Notes: generated from the sequence alone by a model not told the origin. A DNA stretch of 64,000 bases from Nautilus pompilius (GCA_018389105.1 JACATO010000304.1:2976001-3040000), one strand, 5' to 3'; numbered from the stretch's first letter, positions 1-13,051 are shown. A program made the numbers and translations.

Positions 1-848
1 TACAAGGTTTCCATTGGAACTGCTCTCAAGCCACAATCCACCCCAGGGTTTACTATTTCAAATCAGACGATGCCAAACCGAACCATGATCCGTTCACAGT
101 GATATCAGAGTTCAATATTCACAATGTTGTCTCAGTCCACCTTTTTCAAAGAATGCTCATTTAGTACTTGAAATCTAGGTTTAGAAATGTCAAAAAACTT
201 TATTTCTCAAACGGTTGCTCAGGTCAATATAAGAATTGCAAAGCCTTCCTAAACCTAATTGTATAGATGCAGAATGGCATTTTTTGCAAACCATACGAAA
301 GGCAAATTATTTCTCCAAAAGTTCTTTTCGCCTTTTCCAAAAATGGACTGAATGAAATGAAGTTTGGTTACGGGACCCAAGAGGCGTACGAGGAAGAACG
401 AAAGCTGGAAGACAGATTAAAAACAGCCAGAACCATAGCTGGGACTCAAAAACTCCATGCTTTCATCCCTATTTCAGAAACTACTCTTCAAGTATGCGAA
501 TTCAGCCTTAGCGAAAAAAACAGCACATCGAGTCAGTAATTTAGAAATCTGCGCTAACTTTTAATGGGAAACTCTCAGGTTACGTCACAGTGCACTATGA
601 CGGATAATGGTGGCTTGCCTGTATCATGGAAACCTTTCAGGATATTCATGAAGTTAAAAGTGAATTTTCTTCACCCAAACGGGTCCTCAGATAGTTTCTT
701 TTTTTCTGAAATTGAAGATCAGTGTATATTAGACATTTCCGATATTCTTCTTTCTGTAGAACCAAAAGCTGCTACAGGCAAAACCTATACAATCAGTAAA
801 AATGAAATCCAGTTATCAAATAAAGCTTTGGTTGGCAAAATATCCTGA
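1..848 (+). pseudogene. Broken copy of an unnamed multi-copy arthropod protein family (3' part, truncated by window start)
   Basis: I recognise three blocks of a family found in many copies in arthropod genomes; no function is established. Block 1 (bases 3-251, one frame with one internal stop) holds FHWNCSQATIHP, then FSNGCSGQYKNC. Block 2 (about 267-539) starts at the AEWHFF position and runs through PYERQIISP, LEDRLKTARTIAGTQKLHAF and IPISETTLQV. Block 3 (about 575-848) starts GYVTVHYDG, shifts frame near 650-660, then gives VNFLHPNGSSDSFFF and ATGKTYTIS. Damage seen: stops near 163, 249 and 538, a frameshift in block 3, and an apparent deletion of about 80 bases near 278-282, because AEWHFF is followed at once by the downstream KPYERQ segment. 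As I remember the family, the FS-D-G aspartate is conserved; here it is Asn (AAC, 210-212). The N-terminal part lies outside the window. Family membership is fairly sure; a transposase-like role is only inferred. Confidence 0.7.
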
Positions 849-1660
849 TTGACTCTGCTAGGCAAGACTTGTACTAATATCGCTTTTGTGTGGAAACTTG
901 ATTTATTTCTATGTTGATACCTAGTAATATAATACAATGATATAGTGTATTGGAAATCTTGCCTTGTGTCATGTACGTGATGACATGTGTCTAGCACCCG
1001 AGCCCACTCCCCAACATAAAACTTTGCCACACCTGAAACCTTGGAGATCCCATTTTTGTTTTTGCTGAGGTGTTGGAGTATATGAAGGGGTATTCTCCAC
1101 ACAAAAAATCGGGACCAACGGTTTTGTTCGGTGGCGAGGGCTAAAGGTCAAAGGGCGACATCAATTATCACTTTTGGAATTTCTATTTTGAAGTGATTTT
1201 ACTATGCGATTGGAAAGATCTTGCTTTTATGAGCTTTTTGATACCAAGATCATCCAAATCGGACCAGTACAGCCTGAGATATAGCCTCTGAAAATTGTGG
1301 GTGAGCTGGGGAAGTCCAAATTTGGAGGGCCCCTAAAATTGGCCTCAGTTGGGCCCAAGGTCTGAAAATTGGCATGGTGAGTCACTTAACCCAAATGAAT
1401 AAATGGCCAACATATGGGGAGAAAATATGGTTGAGGATGTGTACACTTGACATGGAGTGCCCCCTGCAGTTAATCTATTCCAGATAAATAGATTATAGTA
1501 AACTAATAATAAAAACTTTGAAATGAAGCAACCAGTTACGTTGGCCGCGATGTAGGAGACACTAGCGACCGGCAAACGGTGAAATCAGCTGAGCACAGTT
1601 CATAGCTTCAAGCGGTCGTTCCTAAGCGATGTAAGATCACGATCATCCCTCGGAGATTCG
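849..1660. other. Non-coding flank 3' of the broken gene, less AT-rich than average
   Basis: No open frame here resembles a protein I know. The segment from about 1105 to 1470 is visibly richer in G and C than the following kilobases and contains GGGCCC-type stretches near 1337-1352. It could be the 3' non-coding part of the same multi-copy unit as the relic before it, but I could not find a terminal inverted repeat to close the unit. Confidence 0.4.
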
Positions 1661-1715
1661 GCTGTATGCCATTTTCGTCAATACATGAAGAAAACGAGAA
1701 CATAGAGAATTTACA

Positions 1716-1732
1716 GGTGGCGCCCTCTGCAG
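1716..1732 (+). promoter_or_regulatory. CTCF-like motif
   Basis: GGTGGCGCCCTCTGCAG resembles the core of the CTCF insulator site (GGTGGCGC or GCGCCCTCTG). It is one of several similar motifs in this window (see 8529, 11407, 34026 and 52416). Motif match only. Confidence 0.25.
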
Positions 1733-4700
1733 ATTTGGTTAACTTGAATAAATCGCTGTTAACTCGTTCAAAATTAATCCGCGACTGCATATCCAACATC
1801 AGTCTTTTAAAAGAAGCTGATTTGGTTCTTGTTATACCACATCTTTGGTGTGAGGCAATCATATTTGTGAAGAAAATCAAAAAGCGACACGTGTGCATCA
1901 CCCGGTACAAAAAGTTAAGGAACAAAACGGTTTTTTGTCGATTTAAAAGTCTAAAATTAAATTAGTTAAGTGAGATGTTGGAGATAAATGGGCTGACGCA
2001 GAATTATTAAAGGGAACAGACTGAAACTAAGCAATTAACACCACAGGATGTTATAATCAAAGGAGATGCTAACCTTTCATGTTCTAAATTATACTACCCT
2101 CAATACTTATTCAACCTAGCAAATAAAATACTAGCTTCATTATCTCAAAACCCACGCATATAAAACTGGAGCAGTAGAAAATGGTTTTAGAACTGTAGAT
2201 GCTGGAGTTTACGTAATAATGCCAGGTGAAACGAAAGAAGTGTTCCAGCTAAGTTACCTGTATTTTTAAAAGAATTAGAGTACCTGCTTTTACTTGAGAT
2301 ACACTTTGATGTAAATATCTTCGCTAACAGTAAGTCTTCCCTGCATTCCCTAAATAATGCAGGCAGAACTGGTTTAGATTAACGAGAGCAGCGAATACAT
2401 AGTGTACACAGAGCTGTTTGAAAGAGGACTCTCATTCACATTGCAGTGAGTACAGGAACACTAAAGTTCATCTATCGGGCGATGAAAAATTAAAGCGTGT
2501 ACCAACCGAAAAACTAAGAATTTACAGAGAGTGGAAACTGAAAACAACACGTAGCTTGATTTAAATAAAGTGTAATCAGGGAATGTGCAAAGAGAATTTC
2601 CCAAGTTACCCAGGGATGTACAGGTACAGAGTAACAGAGTAAGGGCGCCCATTCCTTCCTAAATATACATTCTCAAAGAATAGGAATGACCAGTTCAAAG
2701 ACAGGCGCCAATTTCTGGCTGAAACTGTTGCGCAATATCTCAGAAAACGCCCAAATACATTCAAGACAGAAAAGCCTATCTTGACAGCATTGTCTCCAGC
2801 ATTTACGAAGAAAAGATATAGTTTCTAAGGTTAAATCGCCGTCTCTTGGGAGGATCATAGAAATAGTATTTTCAAACATCGGAAGACAAGTGTAAGCAAA
2901 AAAATAATCTTCTATCAAATGATTTAACTTTATGTACGCAATATTGTACTTTTGAAAAATTTTTGACAGGTAGCGTACTTCCTTTTTGGTTTAATTTAGT
3001 TTATTTTGCAAATTAACTTGGCAACAATGAAACAAGTCATAATTGAATTTGAGCTACTGATTAATGCCGGTTGAAAATTTTATCTCAAAATTCAGAACAG
3101 ACAGAATAAACGGCTTTGGCTGCGGTCTCGAAGAATTTTCATCGTTGCTGATGCCTGTTAACATTAAGGCAGTACACCGTCTTTTTGAATTATAGACGCC
3201 AATTAGTCTCGTACAGATGCGGGAGACTGTTTTATACGGTTCTGAGAGGGATTAGCTGCTTGCGAAACTTTGGAAAGATATCAAGGAAAATCGCGAGCCA
3301 TAGTAATTCTGCTTTTGAAATAATCAAATATTCTAAAATCTCCCAAGGAACAGCTACAGCTATAAAGCTGCACGATTGGAACCGTGATGCATCGATAATT
3401 GCAGGACCTTTCGTCGTGACCAGTAACTTTCAAAATAGGCTTGCAATCGTAAGGGTGGGTTAGATCTCATTAGAATATTTTGTAAAGACTCCTTTCGTAT
3501 CTGCCCAAAATTAGAACCAATACAGTCGGCGGTCCATTATCTGTGACACGTTAATTTTACAACATATTTTTACAAAAATAATTAAGTTTCAAAAATTTAA
3601 TGTGAAATGTGTGTGGAATGTCAGAGATACCAAACTTATCCATTCATTAAAAATACATGAAAAATTTCAGTTCGAAATATTTTAGAGGGCTGATATTTTA
3701 TAATGAAAGAAATGTAATATGTCAGGTATTATGAAAATTCTCCTATCTTTTCATTCAGCACGAAAAATTTAATGATTTTACGTCAAAAAATTTCGTCAGG
3801 GCCTTATTAAAAATAACAAGAAATTCTCAATGCTTGTTCTTTAATTTTGTTTACAATTAAACAAGACTCTTTTTTAATTTCATGATTTTATAGTAAAACT
3901 CCATCAAAGGCCGAGGTTTAAGTAGCGGCGGCTCAAACAATAAAATATTATTCCCTCTGAAGGATGATTTGTTTATGGCAAACTAGAAATTTCTTCCATT
4001 TCCATCCTTTTGTCCATGATGAGAGAGGAAGGGTTGGAGGTTGCAGCATCTCGAATGACGTACATTACGGCCTATGCAATTATGGTTGCTAAACAGTTGT
4101 TAGTAAATCAATTTTTACTGGGACCTTTTGAATTTGTTCAGTGGCTGCTAACATCCATAACAACATCTCCCGATCTTAAACTCGCCGCTTTAGTAGATGA
4201 TTCAATTTTTCAAAATCATATTCAAGAATTCGGAGCAGAAAGTAAATCTAAGACAGCACAATTAATGACAACCTCTTTTATCTTCACAAAGATGAAAATT
4301 CTAAGATTTATTTTTAAAAAATATACACAAAGGGTTAAATTAACTTGTAATAATTTAAAAGCATCGTCATTTTTTCTGTTAGTTTGTCGTAGAGTAGAAA
4401 TGAAATTTTAAACGTTATCTTTACTTGCTCAAAGTTTGAATTTTAAAACAAGTATCTTTATAAAGTTTGCTCTCATCATATAAAAAATAATTTAAATGGT
4501 TAACTTTCTATCTAAAATTAATTCTAGAAATACATTTTTACTTGGATGAGTAAAAATATTAAAACGTTTCTTATACATAAAATTTGTGATGAAATATTAT
4601 AAATCATTTCATATTTCTTATTTTATTAATAACCACATAATATTAATATATGAAATAAAATAATAACTTGTCAAGACTAAAAGTATTATAACAGATTTAT

Positions 4701-4912
4701 ATTTAAGTAGATTACGTTTTTATAACATTTAGAAAGTAATAAATACTAAACGTCACTCTTGTAAATCTTTCAAACTTAGATAAATTGGTCATACTTTCTT
4801 TGAAATATTATCTGTAAGTAAGGTAAATCTTTGAGCTGCGCTGTGCAGTACCAAAGTATGGAGAATTTTCTCCACGTTTTACGGTTAATCGGTGTCATGT
4901 TGATTGCTGTCG

Positions 4913-4933
4913 GGAACACTTCCTTAGTGTTCC
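4913..4933. repeat. Short perfect hairpin
   Basis: GGAACACT and AGTGTTCC are perfectly complementary 8-base arms around a TCCTT loop. No flanking T-run or gene gives it a role. Confidence 0.5.
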
Positions 4934-6250
4934 TGGTTTGAGACTCCAGCGTTCTTTGAAAGTCAAACCATTTCTCTTTAAGAACTAGGGCGTGTCCTGC
5001 GACTTCGGGAGCATCCTGACTTTGACGATTCATTCCATCAACAGCCACCAGGGGTCGGTTGGAGTGGGCTCCTTTGCCAGGATTGTCCTACCTGTTTTTG
5101 GAAGATTTATTTTGCCGATTGGAAAAACTATATGATCTTTTCTTCGGCAAAAGGTAAGCAGGATTCTCCGGTTACACCACCGGTCGTAAATCAACAATCT
5201 AGGCGACGGTGTTTGTGGGAAATCAGTGACTGGATGGGTAGAAAAAACACCATAATATTTGTGAGGCGAAAAGTCTCCACGAACCAACCAAGCATTCATC
5301 TTCAGATTAATTGACTTGCATGCTAAAAGGTTTATTAAATTGATTTTTTTGCGTACAGTAAGGGCTTTTATGTACCACTGTTTAAGCAAAGAAAACAAAA
5401 ACCCATAACTTCTTTTGTTCCGGTAGCAGTAAAGTACATGGAAAATGAAGTGATGGAATCAAAACGTAAATGCGTTGGATTTTTACCACTTTCCAGATGA
5501 TGGATGACGTTTTATTAAACGAATAAAACTGTAGTCGTGCTGCGCTACGTTTTCAATCGTTGATCAAAATAACAGCTTATTGAAGCGTGAAAAAAACTAT
5601 TGCTGTTCTGCTTTTATCTTGAAATCAATCTGCGCTAACTGGAGACACTTTTAGGTTCAGCAGCGCGGAACAAAGCGCCCCGTAACCCAAACTGGCTGTA
5701 GCTCCCCTGATTTTAGTTTCATATTTTTAATTTCACAAAATATTGTTAGCACCTAAGAATAAATGTAAATAATTGTGTTCTTTAATATTTACTCTTTTCT
5801 GTGTGAAATAGTATTTCTGAGCATCTGGACGAACCAGCCAACCGTTGTGCATGTTTACACAGACGAACGGGACAGACCCTAAATAAGATTTTAATTAAAA
5901 GACTTCCTTATTGGCGGAGTCAGTCGTGAGAAGAGTCTACTAAGAAAAATCTGTAGTCGTGGTGAACTATTCATGAACTGTGATAATACATCCGGTCGCA
6001 TCTGGCATAATGTAGTTCCGAAAAACATGCAGACGGTGTCAGGGTTTCGTGGATCACCTTCCAACGGTTTGTAGGGACAGATAATGGAAACTTGTTGAAT
6101 GCTGTATTCTATTTAGGGGTTGATTGCCTTGTTCGATTTTTGATGGCACGTTGGAGTTCTGCAGTAGCTTCTGCTGGTGCAGGTGGGCGTCCTATCAGTT
6201 TACCTGATGGTGATACTTGTGCGGCGGGTGGGTGACCACAGGTGTGATAG

Positions 6251-6284
<34 letters not shown>
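6251..6284. repeat. (TAGT)n microsatellite
   Basis: About eight uninterrupted copies of the tetranucleotide TAGT (the TTAG register), with decayed copies just downstream (GGAGTTAGTAAG). TTAGG is the ancestral arthropod telomere repeat, but this tract lacks the fifth base, so it is an ordinary microsatellite. Confidence 0.95.
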
Positions 6285-6946
6285 CTCGGTAGGAGTTAGT
6301 AAGAGTGTTAAAAGAGCTCCTTCATGGGTCTCCCAGGCAACGCTGTGGTTTGAGAGACTTCAGTAAATAATTAATAAACTCTTAGACAGGGATAGGGTTA
6401 ATTGACTGTGAACGCAAATCCATTTCAAAGTGCAGTATTAACCACCCCAAATTTTCTATCCCCTCCCACTTATAGACTACGCCAGACGCAGCTGCCCCCA
6501 TTGCCTACCCATGGTTACGTCATTGCATAGGGTAAGTGGCCCTCCAGTGGTACATTCCGCATGACCCTTTGTGTATGCAACTTAAACTTTTGTTAGTAAG
6601 TGATGGGCTTTTGGAGTTATAAGCAATCGACTGCTGGAAGTAACTTTATGGTCGACCCGCATATAATTCAGAAAGACAGGACTTTCGGAAATAGATCACT
6701 GCTACTGCCTTTGTCTGTACACACGGAGAGTGGTGGACCCCGTGCTGAGAACGACGGCAGGCCAAAGACCAATTAATACATACAAAATTTTAAAATGAAC
6801 ATTCCCGCAGCGGAATTATGCTGGCAGAAAAGCAATTTCTTTTGTTATTTCGAGTAACACATACATCAACACGATCGGCTGTGAATGTTTTGTATTGTGG
6901 AGGAATTTTATAGCGACAAAGGTTCTAGAAGACCAGCGTCAACTGC

Positions 6947-7870
6947 ATGGTTGGACACCGAAGAAAATGTAGCGAACTAATGCCTACCTTGTTTATCTTT
7001 CTCCATTGGGCAGAAGAGCCAGTTTACGTCCAGCGAAACCCGTTCGGATCGTGGAGTTGCGCAGGGAGAGGGATCCCACATTCCGAGATCGCTAAGCGGG
7101 TCCAGTGTAGAAAAACGGCTCGTTATCTCGCCTGGAAGCTGTACGAACAAACGGGTGGAGCTCAGAAGTGGCAGACCACGAGAAACTGATGCTCCTGTCT
7201 GAAATGGACCGGCACGAGATGTCCGTTAACGTTTGGAAGATCTACCAATTTCTGCGAGACGGATTTGTTATTTCGAAGTTATGGGGAATGTTGCCAGAGA
7301 AAAACGCTTTGTTTTCTTTAAGAATCAAAAGGCCCGACTTCAGCTCGCCGAGAACCATCTTCACTAGACCCAAGAAATGTGTGCCAGGATGCTTTGGTCC
7401 TATGAATCTCGGTACCAGAGATTTAGATCGGATGATGGGACAATAAACCGACGGTCAAAAGTTTGGGGAGTCCATTAAGATATGGGGCTGTTTCTCCCGA
7501 AAAGGAACGGGCCCTATTCGTCGTATCCGGGGAATAATGGATCGGTTTGTTTACCTGGACGGTTTTCCCAATATACTGGATCCATATTCTGAGGATTGCC
7601 CTTCTCTTAACTAAATTTCCCAACATGATAAGGATCCGAAACATGCGTCCGCCATTATGGACTGTTTCACAGATCAGGAAATTCCAGTTGGCTCCGACCC
7701 CTGATTTGAATCCAACAGAGAATCTTTAGAACAATACAGATAAAGCTTTTACGATCAGAAAACGTAGAAATCTGGATGATTTATTCCAAATTATTCATGC
7801 GATATTTGGCTGGACAAGTGTATTATTCGTCTTGTGGACCCCATGTCTAAGCGCTGACGGTCTGTAATTG
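6947..7870 (+). pseudogene. Degenerate Tc1-like transposase
   Basis: Remains of a Tc1/mariner-superfamily DDE transposase, read across several frames. An N-terminal helix-turn-helix-like stretch lies around 7040-7185 (IPHSEIAKRVQCRKTARYLA). Then come LWSYESRYQRFRSDDGT (about 7390-7440, the W-S-D-E-S-x-F block with the catalytic D read as Y), the GCFSRKGTGPIRRIRGIMDRF block (about 7480-7545), KDPKHASAIMDCF (about 7630-7670, the D-N-D-P-K-H-T block) and PDLNPTENL (about 7702-7729, the S-P-D-L-N-P-I-E-N block with the third acidic residue). A C-terminal tail follows to about 7850. At least three frameshifts and stops make it inactive. Terminal inverted repeats were not found. This lineage looks different from the copies at 50.2 and 61.3 kb. 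Confidence 0.8.
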
Positions 7871-8029
7871 ACGTTTATGGCTCGGAGATCAAATAGTAAT
7901 ACTACCTAACTCTCCATCCCCTGTAATCTCTAAAAATTGGGTTTCTGTGACAAAGTTTAGAATCTGTTTGATTGGTTCTTAAACCTTCGTCGTCATGAAA
8001 ACTTGTCATGATGTAAGAAAAGCAACTGC

Positions 8030-8047
8030 ATATATATATATATATAC
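8030..8047. repeat. (TA)n microsatellite
   Basis: Eight to nine alternating TA dinucleotides about 160 bases downstream of the Tc1-like relic. TA is the insertion target of that superfamily, but no terminal repeat was found beside it. Confidence 0.9.
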
Positions 8048-8528
8048 TACCAATCATGTTGATGTATACGTCAATTAAAAGAAATATGAAACTTTTTCTA
8101 TCATTGGAATGCTCTTCTTTATCTTTACATATTTTTACGCGTCAATTTATGGTGTTCAGCCATCGTTCATATGCAAATAAATAAACAGATGAAGAAAGAG
8201 TCGCATCTAACAGTGATTTGAGTACAGGCCGATTTTTATTTACACTTCTGTCCACAAGTGAAGATCTATGTGTTAACAGCTAAAAATTTTCGGTGTTTCC
8301 GAATTTTTATGCATTCCTTTTTTCACATTCACTTCTTTTATGCAACAGGAATCGAATCTGCGTCTTCCCATCTGTCGTTTTCCCCCAACTTTTAACTTTG
8401 ATCTTGAACGGCTGTGTCACGTTTAATCACGGGTTTGCAACGAATTTTTTTGTCCACCATCACGACAAGGGATTTTTGTTTTTATTTACTACTAACAATT
8501 TTGAAAACGAATTAAGTTATCCAACATT

Positions 8529-8541
8529 AGTGGCGCCATCT
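8529..8541 (+). promoter_or_regulatory. CTCF-like motif
   Basis: AGTGGCGCCATCT, followed by CTAAATGGCAG. It matches the same core as the site at 1716 and nearly the same as AGCGCCATCTGTAAG at 11407-11421. Motif match only. Confidence 0.25.
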
Positions 8542-11500
8542 CTAAATGGCAGAGTTAGTGGCCTCCATTTGGCTTCAGACCAAATCGACAGCCGATATCC
8601 GAGATGGTTTTTGTCGTCTAAAAGAACTAATTTCCTAATTTTGAAAGCAGAATTTATCATTTAAATTCGTTTTAACTAGAAGTTTAAAAATGCAATAAAT
8701 TGTTGCATAATTATAAGTCTCTTTAGTCTGGAAAATGCTGGATAAATACTTATTTCGGTATACTTTATTAGTGTTTTCAGATCTTGTTAGGAGTCTCTCA
8801 GAAAGGTCTTTAAATTGAGAAGTGGAAAAAAACTTATTTCGATGTATTCTTAAAGTATTTCAAGCCCTAGTTATTTTATCCGTTTCTTTTAACTAATTAA
8901 ATAAGAAAATAAAAAAATTTTAAAAATGTATTTTATCTTTAACGTTTCCACATCTCAGATGTTTATTAATGAATGGTTCAAAACAAAGTTTTATTGATAA
9001 GATAATAACACAGAACACAAAAGCCATCCACTTAAACACACTTATGAAGGAAGTACACAATTTGCTACCATTAAAGATAATACTAACTTCAAAGGCTTGC
9101 GGCATTTTGATACCATTTCTGAGTTATTTAAATATTCCTATTTCTCACTTATAAGATTAACTAAACAATCGTCTGCGCACCAGTCTTCGATCAACACACT
9201 TAATCCGAACCACGTCCTGACCAGACGTCTTTCTGACCGGTTACAGTAAACAAGGGCGTGGACGTTCAAACACCGATCGAACAAAGACTGATAATTTGAT
9301 GGGAAGATCAAGGAAAGATAATAACTGTGAGGAGAACCAAAGCTGCTAGTCTTGAGTACAAGGGAAAACGTTAGACAGGAAGGAAGTTGACAGAGTAAAT
9401 AATCATCTAGAAATGTAATTAAATAATAGAGGGGTGAGTGGAAAGCATCGCCGAGAAATGGCACAGGCAGTGAGTGCAAGACAGGCATAACAGATTAAAA
9501 TCGGTAAAAGCACGGGTTAGGAGGGGGGCGAGATCAAGTGAGAAGTAAAAACCAATAAGAAAAGGTTTTTTAAGGAAATAAATAATTTAAAAAAAGAAAA
9601 CTGGAATTTTCACTGTTAAAAAAAATCAATGCTGTATTTTGCACTTATTCTTTCACAATACAACCATACCTGCTACTGAGTGACACTTGTTTTAACACAA
9701 TGTCTTTCTCTAATGGCTTTTTTGTTGTTTTTTTTCAGATTTGTTCAATTTTGTTTTTCATGTTGTTTAAAAATTCTAAAAAAAGAGAAATTCTCAAATT
9801 TTATCTAAGCCGATCAGAAATCAGTAAAACGACCAGAATCTTATTTTAGCAAAACATTCAAAGGACTGACTCGTTATCAGCCTCATTTAAGAACGAGCAA
9901 ATTATTCAAAAACAAGAAAGAGATTATGTGATTTTAGCAAGCACAAAACGGTTTTAGAAAAAGATCAACGACAACGGATGTCTAATTATGTACAAATTTT
10001 TATTTTTATACGACGTCTTGCATAAGCAACCGTTTGAAGTGATGATGAGATAAAATTAAATTGTTAATATAATTATTTAAAATTCGCAAAGCCTTAGATT
10101 CTCTTCACTCTTCTCAGAAAATTGTTGCTAAATTGTGAGGCTTATATTGTTATACTAATTTAAAGTCAGGGAGGACGGATAATTGGTTCCTCGAACAAGT
10201 ATGATGGCTTTCGGCATTCAAAATTAACTGATTTAAATTTCTTTATTTAAAAAAATATTGTTTTGCAATTTTCCTGGAAGCCGTCACTAACACAACTACC
10301 AGGTATATGCTAATTACATATATAGCTTTGTCCTGTGGCAAATCTGACGTGTCAGAATAAGATAACTAAATACTTCTTTATCGATTAAGCTGGAGCCAGT
10401 ATCTAAATAGCGAGTAACTGAAAATTACAAAAAAAGAAAATTTCTAGAGTTCAATTATTTTCACAGTGATGAAAACCAATCGTATGCTTTATTAGCTGAC
10501 ATGTTTTAACTATACTGTGGCTTACAGTAAAATGTTAAATGAGGTGAGAGAACTTTTTTCATCTGTTGTTCGGCGATATCGGGTATTTCTTGTTTACTGT
10601 TATAACTGCAACAAGCTATGAAGTCCGAAGTCAACTTCATTAATTATTTTAAAGAAAACTTTTAATTGTACTGTCTATAATCACAAATAAGGTTGGAGAC
10701 GGCAACCTTTTTATCTATGATTTCTAACAGTTAAAGCAAAAGTCAATAATCAAAGCTGTACTATTATTCGCTGGACTTAGTCCTGTGCATCTTATTAATT
10801 TTGTAAAGCAAACAAGAAAGACTTTTTTTAAAGTCACAGTAATTAATAATTGCTGGAAAATGTAGAGCAACGATTTAAAAAATAACTGATGCCTGATATT
10901 AACTGTCTACAACGATTTAATGTATTACTTAGTAGCAGAGCTTCCCATCAGTGAAATCCCACAACATTTATCATCTCTATTTTCCTCCACATCTTTATTT
11001 TATTAGAATAATTTTCTTTATTTTCAAATTTATTCCAGTAAGTTGTCAGATTACTTAAATAAAAGCATAAATATTTTAAGAAAATATTAATAACTAGTTC
11101 ATATCTGGCATGGATTTCAAATGAATAAGAAAGACAAAGGAAACAAAAGATCGCAGATGCATATCATTAATTATAATTTTTAAATTTAGTAATTCCAAGA
11201 ATGGAATGTTCGAATAAGTTATTAGTAGGCGAAACAAGAAAAAAAAAATTATTAGATAGAAATAATAGTTGTATTCATTGCTAAGCCCTGTAATCACAAT
11301 ATCTTTTTCCAAAAAAAAAAGCGAATAAATTTTAATATTCTTAAATGTATGGAGCGGGTCACATTATAATGTCACGTGACAACATACACAATACATGAAA
11401 CGCCAAAGCGCCATCTGTAAGCAATGTGCTATTCTCACACGAATCCAAAATTAAATGTATGAACCAATTGTTATTTTGAAAGGACCATAATTCTTTTTGT

Positions 11501-11544
11501 CATTTGTGCGCTATATTAAATAATGTAGCGAAAGGTAACCAAAA

Positions 11545-11700
11545 GGAGCGCTGGAGTTCGAATCCCGATCGGCACCGACGTATCTTTCTACATCTAAAAA
11601 TGAAGGGATTTTTGTCTCCTTCTTACCCATTCTGCACAACTGCGCGACTGTTGCGATGGGACTCGGCAACATTTTTCTCTGTTTTTTTTGTACAGCCATA
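11545..11700 (+). mobile_element. tRNA-derived SINE fragment
   Basis: GAGTTCGAATCCCG (about 11553-11566) is a near-perfect RNA polymerase III B box. It is followed by GATCGGCACCGAC and a non-tRNA tail containing TCTCCTTCTTACCC. No intact tRNA cloverleaf can be drawn around it, so a truncated SINE is more likely than a tRNA gene. Similar pieces occur at 16280, 20935 and 60560. Confidence 0.45.
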
Positions 11701-11710
11701 TGTATGTTAA

Positions 11711-13051
11711 TATAAATAACAAAACTATTCAGCAGAAAGCGTATACTGTAACAAGAAACATGTTGCGTTATCTCCAATAATATTTTTTATGTTATAAACT
11801 TGTTCTAATTTTATGAATTAAATAGAAAAGTAAATAAGAATTGGGATCATCTGACAAAAATGAATGCGGAGATGGCCAAAATATTCAATTCTAGGCTGAA
11901 TACCTGTGATCTAGCAGGAGATACATTTTGTCTTGAATCAATGAGTATCTTCAATTTATCAAGTTTTTTTACAGAGTAGTAATTGCAAATTTAATTTTAT
12001 AAATTACATTAGTAGGGTGACTATATTTACTCATCATATATATGCTGTAGAATAATAGTTTTCTCTCTCTTAATTTTCGTATGAAAGCATACTTCAAATA
12101 ACTGCTGTTCAAATGGATAATTTAGCCGTCATAAAGAAACAAAACGGTTGTGTCTCATAGCAGATAAGGAATTTTATAATGTATTCTTATTTCTGATACG
12201 AGGTCGAATTTATTTCAAAAGATGATTGATACAGAATTAATCTAATTAGTGCTAATTCATTGTGGAGATGATTTAGATTACCGTTATAGAGAAAGGAGCG
12301 TCTAAAGATATAAAATATACAACGTTTGACTCGTTTAATCAGGTATTAATATAGCAAATTCTTTTCGTTGGAAAAATGATGCTTAACAGGAGTTGCCTGA
12401 CCACATAAATAATGCTTGTTATGGAAACCAACCAGACTGTTTGTTAGAAAGAGGCAATCAATGCAGACGTATAGCAGGCAGCTTCGTATTTGTTTTCAAG
12501 TTAACACGATTTTCATGGAACTCTTCAGCATTTTAATAGTTGCATTTTTTTTCTGTAAACATTTTGAGAATTATCTTTTCACCACACCTGAGAGGGCTGC
12601 TAGATTCACCGTTGTATTTCGGGAATCATTTCTTATTTCTTTAAACTGTACCTAAAACTGAATCACAGACCGAAAAGGGCCCATAATTCCTTTGCCCACT
12701 TAAACGTAATGGCGATATTTTGTATGACATTAACCACTGTATACCAGAGGTAATCAGAAATAATTAAAAACGCCGACACCAGGGTAATAGTGGCTGCTGT
12801 GGCCCACGTCTCCGTTACACGACGTTAATATAACACAAGGTTCTTCTTAACTAAGAGCGTTTTATTTTACATATAAAAGAAACATTTTGTCTGATGTATT
12901 TTTTATCAGTAATTTCGAGAATGAAAGTAAGTTGTTCCACGCTTGTTAATCCAGGATTTTTTCAAGAAATGATCACAATCGATTTAAATAAACGCTACGC
13001 AGTGATAATTATTATTAACTGAAATGAATCTAGATCAGCTTTCAAACTTAC
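11711..13051. other. AT-rich non-coding stretch
   Basis: Nothing recognisable. The open frame at 12416-12655 has no known domain. Confidence 0.5.

Larger units (their letters stand above)
1661..6246. other. AT-rich non-coding stretch
   Basis: Only short open frames without recognisable domains. The longest (about 4010-4411, plus strand, 133 codons from a TTG, or ATG at 4016) has no family resemblance I can name and AT-rich codons, so it is probably chance. Two overlapping minus-strand frames lie at 4776-5398, also unrecognised. A short hairpin sits at 4913-4933. Confidence 0.5.
7871..11540. other. AT-rich non-coding stretch
   Basis: No recognisable coding region. The open frames at 8293-8664 (+) and 9138-9488 (-) have no family resemblance I can name and no good splice or start context. 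A TA dinucleotide run lies at 8030-8047, and CTCF-like motifs lie at 8529-8541 and 11407-11422. Confidence 0.5.

Noticed and set aside
4010-4411. 133-codon open frame on the plus strand
   Set aside because: Weak start, AT-driven codons, no recognisable domain, no splice or polyadenylation context.
4776-5398. Two overlapping minus-strand frames (90 and 122 codons) as one broken gene
   Set aside because: The frames do not form a recognisable protein when read in succession, and no motif supports coding.
6251-6284. Possible interstitial telomere repeat
   Set aside because: The unit is TTAG, not the arthropod TTAGG, throughout.
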